From the NCBI GenBank assembly GCA_028279645.1, contig JANQNJ010000057.1, forward strand, positions 1-55,121: DNA of 55,121 nt. The letters are read 5' to 3'. The notes beneath the pieces were generated by a model. It did not search any database, was not told where the DNA came from, and saw only the letters and a program-made list of their open reading frames with translations. This document shows positions 19,237 to 26,104 of the stretch, piece by piece (the first letter of the stretch is position 1; each line of letters opens with the position of its first letter). Both the position numbers and the translations under genes were made by a program. The stretch is from Thermoplasmatota archaeon. Its GTDB lineage: Archaea; Thermoplasmatota; JAKEGO01; JANQNJ01.

Positions 19237-19575
19237 TCAGCAGGTGAGATGGAACGCCCCGAGGACCTGCGCCGACTCATGTACGTCGTTGTATATATCG
19301 ACGGTCATTCCCGTGGTCTCGATGATGAGCTCTATCCCTCTGGTCCTGGCGAGGGCCTTGACCTCGTCGCTCACCTTCATGAGCCCGTTCTCACCGGTCC
19401 CGATTATCAGTATATCCGGGCCCGATCTCAGAAGGTGGGTGATGTCGTCAGGGACGACCTCGTGGCCATTGATCCTGCGCCACACGGTGACCCTGCCGTT
19501 CGGCATGATGGCGATATCGGATGTGAACCTCCTGTGGTTCACTACCATCTCCCCGAACTTGTACTCGTTTATCAT
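19237..19575 (-). CDS. Mth938-like (DUF498/NDUFAF3-type) domain protein
   Basis: A 112-aa protein with the Mth938 fold pattern: MINEYKFGEMVVN, SDIAIMPNGRVTVWRR, LIIGTGENGLMKVS, then DIYNDVHESAQVLGAFHLTC. The family has no agreed biochemical role in archaea; eukaryotic NDUFAF3 assists complex I assembly. The ORF track starts at a GTG (19599), but a TTAAATAT box at 19605-19612 makes ATG 19575 the more likely start, and it matches the family N-terminus. Single gene, divergent from the radical SAM gene. Confidence 0.8.
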   Translation of the reverse strand: MINEYKFGEMVVNHRRFTSDIAIMPNGRVTVWRRINGHEVVPDDITHLLRSGPDILIIGTGENGLMKVSDEVKALARTRGIELIIETTGMTVDIYNDVHESAQVLGAFHLTC

Positions 19576-19604
19576 AGGACCCCATATTATCATGGGCACG
19601 GCGG

Positions 19605-19612
19605 ATATTTAA
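19605..19612 (-). promoter_or_regulatory. TATA box for Mth938-like gene
   Basis: TTAAATAT read on the minus strand is centred 33 nt before ATG 19575. It is only ~15 nt from ATG 19593, too close for transcription to include that codon, so it decides the start. Confidence 0.45.
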
Positions 19613-19652
19613 GGATTTCAATGGAAGCGCAGGTCCAGGGAACATCGGAACC

Positions 19653-19662
19653 AATTAAATAG
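19653..19662 (+). promoter_or_regulatory. TATA box for radical SAM/LeuA-family pair
   Basis: AATTAAATAG is centred 26 nt before the ATG at 19683, consistent with a leaderless mRNA. Confidence 0.55.
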
Positions 19663-19682
19663 CCCAGAGTGATTCATGACCG

Positions 19683-20798
19683 ATGGGGAACAGAAACGAG
19701 AAGGACCACGGAAGCGATTGCGATGTTCAGGGACGCGAAAGGCCGATGTTCAGGAAGGCGGAGATACTGTTCCTGGATTCGGTCCAGTTAGACCCGTCGG
19801 TGCATCTGCCTCACCCTATGTCGAGGTCAAGGTCCGGACCGCGCTCCTCTTTCAACCACATATTCATGACATGGGAGGACCACGTGGTAAGGATACCAGT
19901 TTCGAGGGAGCCGGCCGAGGCCAGACTGGTCAAGGATGGCGAGGTGGATACATTTTCTATCATCAAAGAGGATGAGGTCCTTGCGTCCGGCCTCGAAATG
20001 GTCGAGGCTCCGATCCACGCGCCGGGACAGGCCTTCATCTCCCTCAGGAACAGGTGCATCTACGACTGCGCGTTCTGTGAGATCGCGAGCTCGTGCACCC
20101 CTGCCGAGGAGGACGGACCCGACGACCTGACACCGAGTCAGTGGGTCGAAAGGATCGCTCCGCTCGTCGAGGAGGGACGGATACGTTCGATAGCTGTAAC
20201 GAGCGGTGTCTGGCCCGATGACGCTGCGACCTTCGTCGAGATCCTGGATGTCGTGCGTCTCTCCCGGGCCCGCTGGCCCAATATCCCTATAGGCGTTGAG
20301 CCAAATCCCGCCGAGGGACCTGTGCTCGACATCCTACGTTCCATGGGAGCCACCGAGATCAAGATCAATGTTCAATGCGCCGATCCCTCGATCTATCCCG
20401 ATATCTGTGCAGGTCTGGACCTGCCATCGGTCCTGCATTCCCTCGAGGCGGCCGTCGGGACCTTCGGCTGGGGGAAGGTGACATCCAACATAATAATAGG
20501 GCTCTCATCAGCCGATTCGATACGATCGATGATAGATAGGCTGTGTTCCATGGGTGTCGTTCCTACCCTTCGGCCGCTGGCCGTCACTGATGCGAACCGG
20601 GACCGCCTTGAACGCTTCGTCGATCCCGATCATGGGCCTGAGCAGGTGATCGAGCTCTCGAAGTATGCGGCAAAGGCCCTGGAGAAGAACGGCCTCACGA
20701 CCAGGAAGTTCAGGACGATGTGCCTCGCTTGCGGCGGCTGCGACCTGGTCCCCCTCTGGGATGTCGGACCGGGAAGGGGAGTGGAGGAGCTCCCTTGA
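19683..20798 (+). CDS. Radical SAM protein of unknown substrate
   Basis: A 371-aa radical S-adenosylmethionine enzyme. The cluster-binding CxxxCxxC motif is C125-IYD-C129-AF-C132, preceded by a ~120-residue N-terminal region. A TIM-barrel-like sequence follows (SIAVTSGVWPDD, IPIGVEPNP, KINVQCADP, NIIIGLSS). A second cysteine set lies at the very C-terminus (CLACGGC, near 347-353) and could hold an auxiliary Fe-S cluster. I do not recognise the subfamily; a biotin- or lipoyl-synthase-like barrel is possible. The stop codon overlaps the TTG start of the next gene (TTGA), so the two proteins are translationally coupled and probably act in one pathway. Confidence 0.8.
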   Translation: MGNRNEKDHGSDCDVQGRERPMFRKAEILFLDSVQLDPSVHLPHPMSRSRSGPRSSFNHIFMTWEDHVVRIPVSREPAEARLVKDGEVDTFSIIKEDEVLASGLEMVEAPIHAPGQAFISLRNRCIYDCAFCEIASSCTPAEEDGPDDLTPSQWVERIAPLVEEGRIRSIAVTSGVWPDDAATFVEILDVVRLSRARWPNIPIGVEPNPAEGPVLDILRSMGATEIKINVQCADPSIYPDICAGLDLPSVLHSLEAAVGTFGWGKVTSNIIIGLSSADSIRSMIDRLCSMGVVPTLRPLAVTDANRDRLERFVDPDHGPEQVIELSKYAAKALEKNGLTTRKFRTMCLACGGCDLVPLWDVGPGRGVEELP

Positions 20799-21958
20799 GC
20801 TTCCGTATCAACCCTGTCTCCGAGCTCAAGCTTGGATTCGCCTCACAGGAGGTCAGGATCTACGATACCACTCTCAGGGATGGCGAACAGAAGGCGGGAC
20901 TTTCCTTTTCAAAGGAGGATAAGCTCGAGATAGCCGGACTCCTCGATGATATAGGCGTCCCGCAGATAGAGGGCGGATTCCCCGCAGTGAGCCGGACCGA
21001 GGTCGATTCGATAAAGCGTATCAAGGAAGCTGTATCTGGAGACGTGCTGGTCCTGAGCCGGCTTGTTCCTGAAGATATCGACGCCGCTGCGGAGTCCAAC
21101 GCCGACATCGTCCTTCTGTTCATCGCTTCCTCACCCCTTCACCTGGAGCACAAGTTACGGATCGGGAGCGATGAGATAGACCCGTTGATCATCAAGGCTG
21201 TGGAACACGCCAGAGAGAGGGGCCTCCGCCCTTCGTTCAGTACGGAGGATTCCACCCGGACCCCAATACCGCACCTGTTCCGCCACTATTCATCGGCCAT
21301 CGATGCCGGTGTCGAGCGCATCGGCATAACCGACACGATCGGAGCATCCCCTCCCGACGGGATCAAGCTCCTTGTCAGGCTCCTGAAGACAGAGTTCGGC
21401 ATGCCGCTGTCGATCCATCTTCACAACGACCTCGGTCTTGCCACCGCCAATGCTCTATCGGGAGTGGAGGCCGGGGCCGACCATGTTGCCACCACGGTCC
21501 TAGGGATAGGTGAAAGGGCAGGGAACGTTCCGATGGAGGAGTTCCTGGTCGCTCTCAGGACGCTGTACGGAAAGGACCTTGGAATAGACCTACCACGGAT
21601 ATGTGAGGTGGCAGCGAGGGTCGCCGAGATCTCGGGCCAGTTCATACCTGACACAAGACCCGTGGTCGGTGGATCTGTCTTCTCCCATGAATCCGGCATC
21701 CATGCTGCCGCGGTCCTCCGGGAGCCGTCCACCTATGAGCTGTTCCCGCCGGAGAGCGTTGGGAACCGGCGAAGGATAGTCTTCGGCAAGCATTCAGGCG
21801 CCCAAGGCCTTGCGATGGTGCTTGGGGAGAAGGATATCGAGCTGGAGGATGACGCTCTGCGGGAGCTGTTGGATTGGATCAAGGAAAGGGGGGAGACTGG
21901 TCAGAACACCACGCTCGCCGAGATATTGGACCGGCTCGGACGTCGAGGACGGCCCTAG
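20795..21958 (+). CDS. Isopropylmalate/homocitrate/citramalate synthase family
   Basis: A Claisen-condensing acyl-CoA carboxylate lyase of the LeuA/AksA/NifV/CimA group. The motif RIYDTTLRDGEQ is at residues 21-32. STEDSTRT follows, with the metal-binding HLHNDLGLATAN and the GIGERAGN signature, then HESGIH near the end. At 387 aa it lacks the C-terminal allosteric domain of leucine-regulated LeuA, like archaeal AksA/NifV types. The start is TTG at 20795, overlapping the radical SAM stop, with GGAGGAG five bases upstream; the longer ORF from 20720 runs inside the previous gene. The substrate ketoacid cannot be fixed from sequence alone. Confidence 0.88.
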   Translation: MSFRINPVSELKLGFASQEVRIYDTTLRDGEQKAGLSFSKEDKLEIAGLLDDIGVPQIEGGFPAVSRTEVDSIKRIKEAVSGDVLVLSRLVPEDIDAAAESNADIVLLFIASSPLHLEHKLRIGSDEIDPLIIKAVEHARERGLRPSFSTEDSTRTPIPHLFRHYSSAIDAGVERIGITDTIGASPPDGIKLLVRLLKTEFGMPLSIHLHNDLGLATANALSGVEAGADHVATTVLGIGERAGNVPMEEFLVALRTLYGKDLGIDLPRICEVAARVAEISGQFIPDTRPVVGGSVFSHESGIHAAAVLREPSTYELFPPESVGNRRRIVFGKHSGAQGLAMVLGEKDIELEDDALRELLDWIKERGETGQNTTLAEILDRLGRRGRP

Positions 21959-22005
21959 CCACTGCCACTGACAGTTACGACGATTCGCACAAGATTTATG
22001 TATAC

Positions 22006-22015
22006 ATTATATATA
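22006..22015 (+). promoter_or_regulatory. TATA box for six-TM zinc-ribbon gene
   Basis: ATTATATATA places transcription near 22036. That excludes the ATG at 22015 and leaves ATG 22057, which has GGAG at 22047-22050. Confidence 0.55.
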
Positions 22016-22056
22016 TGCCAGAATCGGCGAATGCCAAGGCCATCACGGAGTGTTGC

Positions 22057-23028
22057 ATGATCCCCAACAAGATCAAGGGTGTTTCGATCGATCAGCAGGT
22101 CTGGCCCCTCCTAATGGTCGTTTTCTTCATTTCCTCCGTGGTCGTAGGGACATTGAACCTCGAAGCCCTGTACAACGGGCCAAGGGGAGATCTCACACCC
22201 GCTACCATCGGATGGCTCCTGCTGGGTCTGGCCTCGTTCCACGCCTTCAGAAAGGCCTTTGCGGCCTCCTGGAAGGCTATCATCTGGTTCGTCGGCGCAT
22301 TCTTCTTCCAGCTGGTAGGCGTCTCGGTCTATGCCGTGGCCGACGAACCCAGCAACTTCGCGCTACTGATCATCTTCTTCTGCGTCTTCCTGAGCTTCGC
22401 CACCCTCAGCTCGTTCATATGGCACTTCAAGGACCTCAGGGACCGCCTGATAATAGAAGAGGAGATGATGTTCGAGTACATCCCCCTGGGCCTCTGGTCC
22501 ATGGAGGTACTCTTCTCCGGCATATTGATCCTCGGCGCCTTGGGCACCTGGGGCGACTGGGCCGCCGAGAACGGCAGCGAGCTTGTCCTGTACATCCTGT
22601 TCATGGCATCCTTCGCCTTCCTCCTCTCCCACCTGTTCACGACGACGGAGCGGGTGGAGAACAACTTCCGCGAGCTCCTGGAGGCCCGCGGCACCAAGAT
22701 GAAGGAGGAGAAGGCCAAGCTCAAGTCGATGAAGAAGGCCGGCATCACCCCGGTGAAACCGGTCGCATCGGTCCCGGAGGGTACCTGTCCCGTCTGCGGT
22801 ATGGACGTCCTCTACACGAAGAAGAAGTGCGCCAACTGCGGACTGACCGTCGACTTCAAGTGGTGCCCCCAGTCCGAGGAGTTCGTCGTGGACTGTCCCT
22901 ACTGCCGGACGCCCACGCCCTACGGGAGGGAGCACTGCATCCACTGCTCCAAGCCGTTAAGGACGCTTGTACGCTGCTCCTGCGGAACGGAGAACCCGCT
23001 CAGCGAGTGGCTCGGCGGAGAGGAGTGA
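22057..23028 (+). CDS. Six-TM membrane protein with cytosolic zinc ribbons
   Basis: A 323-aa protein of unknown function. About six hydrophobic helices (starting VWPLLMVVFFISSVVV and ending LVLYILFMASFAFLLSHL) occupy residues 15-200. A charged helical stretch (FRELLEARGTKMKEEKAKLK) follows. The last 90 residues hold zinc-ribbon-like cysteine pairs: CPVCG, CANCG, CPQS, CPYC, CIHC and CSCG. That is enough for two or three metal sites. Start chosen by TATA position and GGAG spacing. It is a single gene between the LeuA-family pair and the duplicated membrane operon; the combination suggests a membrane-tethered protein- or nucleic-acid-binding module, but this is inference. Confidence 0.75.
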   Translation: MIPNKIKGVSIDQQVWPLLMVVFFISSVVVGTLNLEALYNGPRGDLTPATIGWLLLGLASFHAFRKAFAASWKAIIWFVGAFFFQLVGVSVYAVADEPSNFALLIIFFCVFLSFATLSSFIWHFKDLRDRLIIEEEMMFEYIPLGLWSMEVLFSGILILGALGTWGDWAAENGSELVLYILFMASFAFLLSHLFTTTERVENNFRELLEARGTKMKEEKAKLKSMKKAGITPVKPVASVPEGTCPVCGMDVLYTKKKCANCGLTVDFKWCPQSEEFVVDCPYCRTPTPYGREHCIHCSKPLRTLVRCSCGTENPLSEWLGGEE

Positions 23029-23134
23029 GCTCTAGCATCCACACCTGATCCGATCTATCTATGAACATTATCCAAGCGTGAGCGCTGGCGATGTACGTCG
23101 ATGTCGTTAAGGTAGCACAAGCTCTACTCGAACC

Positions 23135-23143
23135 TTTTTATAC
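23135..23143 (+). promoter_or_regulatory. TATA box for duplicated membrane operon
   Basis: TTTTTATAC lies ~60 nt before the TTG start at 23197, predicting a leader of about 30 nt that ends with GGGGGT as ribosome site. Confidence 0.45.
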
Positions 23144-23196
23144 GATCTCCAGGCATAGTCGATATTAGAGGTATATGTCAGTTTGGGGGTATATCA

Positions 23197-24246
23197 TTGA
23201 AGCCTACTGTCATCGTTCTCGGCTTCAGCCGTGCAGAGGCGGAGCAGTTGAAGGAGGAGCTCAAGGAGGTTGTGATCTCGAGCTTCAGGATCACCAGTGC
23301 TTTTCGTAGGACCTCCTACTCGCTTGACCGGATCGCGAGGGAGCCGCCCACATGCTATGGGCCGATGAAGCGCAAGATAATGGTATTCATCAACTTCAGC
23401 CCGAAGAACCGGTACCGCGTCCATCGATACTACTCGCATCTCGGAAGGACCGATCTGTTCTGGCTGATCGCGACGAACGAGCAGCAGACGGCCATGTCGT
23501 TCCATCAGGCATGTTACAGATATCTTGGAGGAGGTGGAGGAAGCTCTACGAACTGGGCGTTGATCATCATCACCGTGGCGACCTTTGTCACGATCCTCCT
23601 CGCGTTCATCCTGTACATCTGGGCCCAGTCGTTCGTGTGCAAGCCCGTGATCTATCTGTACACACCGGAGAAGAGGAGGGAGAACGTCCGACTCCGTGTC
23701 ATAGGCGAGATCACGACACGGATACCTTATCGCAGAGGTGTCACCTCGATCACATGGGACGACCTGACCCTGGAGAAGGGGAAGATCGACACCGACGGCC
23801 GGTCATACGACTATCTGTTCTACGAATCAAAGAGCGTCGTGCCGAAGCTGGACGATGTCGGATGGACACTGGCGCGCGGGGACGGAAGGATCTACTGGGA
23901 CGGAAAGGAGACGACGGATCAAGAACTGAAGGAGAAGTTCGAGGATATCCTTCGCAGTTACGGCCTGTACAACAACGAGATCAAGGACTTCATCGACTAC
24001 TGGTTCGACGACGACATGAAGATACTTCCTGAGGAGGGGGAGTTCATATACGGGATCTATCCTGTTTCCCTTCTGGAGCTCGAGCGCATATTCAAGCTGG
24101 AAACCGACAACGTCTACCCGGAGTACATCCGCGTCCAGTTTTTCATGAAGGCAGTTCCGGAGGGAACGATCCTAAAGCATCCTGTCTATCCTGAAGTGAG
24201 ACGCTCACAGTACGCGCTGCATGAATGGGGAGTGATCTTCGGATGA
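23197..24246 (+). CDS. Membrane protein with KPVIYLYTP...EWG extracytoplasmic domain, copy 1
   Basis: 349 aa. Residues 1-110 form a soluble domain (TVIVLGFSRAEAEQLKEEL, resembling DUF3783-type sequences). It ends in a glycine run (GGGGGSS) before a single TM helix at about 119-142. The exterior domain opens with CKPVIYLYTPEKR. It then shows YDYLFYES, SYGLYNNEIKDFIDYWFDDD and the end ALHEWGVIFG. From memory this order matches an uncharacterised bacterial secreted family (KPVIYLYP ... YLFWE ... EWGG). The start is TTG with GGGGGT six bases upstream; no in-frame ATG fits. The next gene is a paralogue 28 nt downstream, so this is a tandem duplication in an operon. Confidence 0.8.
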   Translation: MKPTVIVLGFSRAEAEQLKEELKEVVISSFRITSAFRRTSYSLDRIAREPPTCYGPMKRKIMVFINFSPKNRYRVHRYYSHLGRTDLFWLIATNEQQTAMSFHQACYRYLGGGGGSSTNWALIIITVATFVTILLAFILYIWAQSFVCKPVIYLYTPEKRRENVRLRVIGEITTRIPYRRGVTSITWDDLTLEKGKIDTDGRSYDYLFYESKSVVPKLDDVGWTLARGDGRIYWDGKETTDQELKEKFEDILRSYGLYNNEIKDFIDYWFDDDMKILPEEGEFIYGIYPVSLLELERIFKLETDNVYPEYIRVQFFMKAVPEGTILKHPVYPEVRRSQYALHEWGVIFG

Positions 24247-24274
24247 CTAAAAGTTACTTCGAGGAGGTATATCG

Positions 24275-25318
24275 TTGAAGCCTACAGTGATAGTTTTCGG
24301 GTTCGGCAAGTCCGAAGCGGTGGAGTTGAAGAACGAGTTAAGGGAGGTTGTCGATTCAAGCTTCAGGATCACCAGCGCCTACGGCAGGACCAACTGTACA
24401 TTGCGGGATATCGCATCCGATCCACCGACGCACTACTCTCCGATGAGGCGCAAGATAATGGTCTTCGTTCGGTTCAGTCCCAACAACCAGTATCACATCC
24501 ACAAGTACTATACGGACCAGGGGCGGCGTGATCTCTACTGGCTGATCGCTACCAGCGAGGAACAGCTGGAGCTGTCCTATCATCAGGCGACTTTTCGATA
24601 TATGGGTGGTGGCGGGGGTGGCTCGATCGTGCGTGCGTTGATCGCCATTCTCTTGATGATGGCGATTACCGTGATACTGGCAGCTGTCCTTTATGTAAAT
24701 GCCCAGTCGTTCAAGCCAGCGATCTACCTTTATACGCCAGAGAAGAGAAGTGAGAACCTCCGCCTCACGGTGAAGGGCGAGATCACGACCCGTATCCCAT
24801 ACAGGAAAGGTCGATCCACCATCACCTGGAACGATCTCATTCTCGAGGAAGGAAAGATCCACACCGACGGAAGACAGTTCGACTATCTCTTTTACGAGTC
24901 CGACAACACCAAGCCCAAAGTCGAGAACAAGGGGTGGGTCCTGAAGCGCGAGGATGGACAACTGTACTGGAATGGGGATGCAATCAGCGAGGCGGACCTT
25001 GCTTCGAAGTTCGAGGAGATACTGGAGATGTACGGTCTCTTCGAGAACGAGATCGCCGATTTCGTCGAGTACTGGTTCGATGATGATATGAAGATATTCT
25101 TCGGCGGGGATGAGTTCAATTACGGCATCTATCCTGTGTCGCCTGGCGAGCTTGACAGGATATTCAGGATCGATACCGAGCTGGATTATCCTGAGTACAT
25201 CCGGGTTCAGTTCTACATGAAGGAGATACCTGAGACGGTAGTTCTACAAGAGCCGGTCCCTCCGAGGATACTTCGGTCAGGATACGCGTTGCATGAGTGG
25301 GGTGTGATCAAGGGATGA
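24275..25318 (+). CDS. Membrane protein with KPAIYLYTP...EWG extracytoplasmic domain, copy 2
   Basis: 347-aa paralogue of the preceding gene along its whole length: TVIVFGFGKSEAVELKNEL N-domain, GGGGGGS linker, one TM helix, FKPAIYLYTPEKRSEN, FDYLFYES, YWFDDDMKI and ALHEWGVIKG. It also starts with TTG, preceded by GGAGGTATATCG, almost the same leader as copy 1 (GGGGGTATATCA). The cysteine before KP in copy 1 is absent here. The two copies differ at many positions, so the duplication is not recent. The stop overlaps the start of the small membrane protein (ATGA). Confidence 0.8.
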   Translation: MKPTVIVFGFGKSEAVELKNELREVVDSSFRITSAYGRTNCTLRDIASDPPTHYSPMRRKIMVFVRFSPNNQYHIHKYYTDQGRRDLYWLIATSEEQLELSYHQATFRYMGGGGGGSIVRALIAILLMMAITVILAAVLYVNAQSFKPAIYLYTPEKRSENLRLTVKGEITTRIPYRKGRSTITWNDLILEEGKIHTDGRQFDYLFYESDNTKPKVENKGWVLKREDGQLYWNGDAISEADLASKFEEILEMYGLFENEIADFVEYWFDDDMKIFFGGDEFNYGIYPVSPGELDRIFRIDTELDYPEYIRVQFYMKEIPETVVLQEPVPPRILRSGYALHEWGVIKG

Positions 25319-25716
25319 TACCAGACGCGGATGGTGACGTAGGATATCCTCCTGATCTCGCGCAAACTGACGAGCTCGGGATCAGGACCGTTCAGCGGAG
25401 GCGGGTTCGGGTTTCTTTTATCATTACCGTCAGTTCAGCCTATATCATCCTCACAGGCTTCTTCCTACTCGCGAACAACATCGATGCCTATGACACGATC
25501 TATGCGAGCCACTGGCAGTGGAAAGGCCGATTCCCACCCGTCATGTCCTGGCTCTATGTACTGAGCCTGGTCATGTTGATCGTTCCCTGGGTACTCTATC
25601 TTCCGAGGATAAGGAGACCGAACGCCTCGAAGACCCTCATTGAAAACTCGTTCATGTCGCTGATCTTCCAGGTAGGACTTTTTGTCATCAGCCTGCTCTA
25701 TCCGGTATACGGTTGA
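25315..25716 (+). CDS. Three-TM membrane protein in duplicated operon
   Basis: 133 aa. The ATG overlaps the previous stop (ATGA), so it is translationally coupled to copy 2. After a ~35-residue polar N-terminus with QRRRVRV there are three hydrophobic segments: FIITVSSAYIILTGFFLL, WLYVLSLVMLIVPWVLYL and SLIFQVGLFVISLLYPV. No recognised family. Its position suggests it is a partner of the two single-pass proteins. Confidence 0.7.
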   Translation: MIPDADGDVGYPPDLAQTDELGIRTVQRRRVRVSFIITVSSAYIILTGFFLLANNIDAYDTIYASHWQWKGRFPPVMSWLYVLSLVMLIVPWVLYLPRIRRPNASKTLIENSFMSLIFQVGLFVISLLYPVYG

Positions 25717-25767
25717 GGCCCATCCAATGAAACTGGCTACGCTGGGATAATAAAGAAATGAATTCTC

Positions 25768-25810
25768 GGCATTCCTCCGGACGCGGCGGAAGCGCCCGTC
25801 CGGAGATGCC
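25768..25810. terminator. GC-rich hairpin between convergent genes
   Basis: GGCATTCCTCCGGACG and CGTCCGGAGATGCC pair almost perfectly around a 13-nt loop. It lies between the + strand membrane operon (end 25716) and the - strand 46-aa zinc gene (end 25847). Reading on the minus strand it is followed by the T-rich ATTCATTTCTTTATTAT. It probably ends transcription from one or both sides. Confidence 0.5.
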
Positions 25811-25846
25811 GCGCTTACTCTTAAAAATTACCTGATGCCTTAAGGC

Positions 25847-25987
25847 TCAGTACCTTCGCGGAGGCCTGTGCTTCTGGTAGCAATCCCTGCAGTACACCGG
25901 CCGATCCTCGGCTGGCTTGAATGGTACTTCGCATTCCTGGTTGCAGTCTGAACATATGGCCTTATGCATCTCTCTATCGCCGTACAT
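25847..25987 (-). CDS. Small zinc-binding protein (46 aa), not in ORF track
   Basis: Translation of the minus strand gives a 46-residue protein with CSDCNQEC, then EVPFKPAEDRPVYCRDCYQK and the basic end HRPPRRY. The two CxxC pairs with the VPFxPxxxRPVYCxxC spacing resemble small zinc-binding proteins common in archaea and some bacteria. Role unknown; the basic tail would allow RNA or ribosome binding. ATG at 25987 has GGAG nine bases upstream, and a TATA box lies at 26060-26070. It is absent from the supplied track because it is under 60 residues. Confidence 0.8.
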   Translation of the reverse strand: MYGDREMHKAICSDCNQECEVPFKPAEDRPVYCRDCYQKHRPPRRY

Positions 25988-26059
25988 TATCTCTTACTCC
26001 TGTTGCCCCTATCTGTGAGCAAGCTCACCTGTTGGGCATTGATAAGTAGGAAGATGCCC

Positions 26060-26070
26060 TATTTATACAT
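26060..26070 (-). promoter_or_regulatory. TATA box for 46-aa zinc protein
   Basis: Minus strand ATGTATAAATAGG is a near-consensus archaeal TATA box. The predicted start near 26038 gives a leader of about 50 nt carrying GGAG. Confidence 0.5.
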
Positions 26071-26104
26071 ATGTTCTCGGCTGGATCCTGGTATAAATGC
26101 TGTT

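Noticed and set aside
18412-19662. 416-aa + strand ORF across the L7Ae operon
   Set aside because: Runs antisense to L7Ae, S28e and the Mth938-like gene, which have clear family matches. Its translation is rich in Asp/His/Leu/Arg as expected of a shadow frame in GC-rich DNA.
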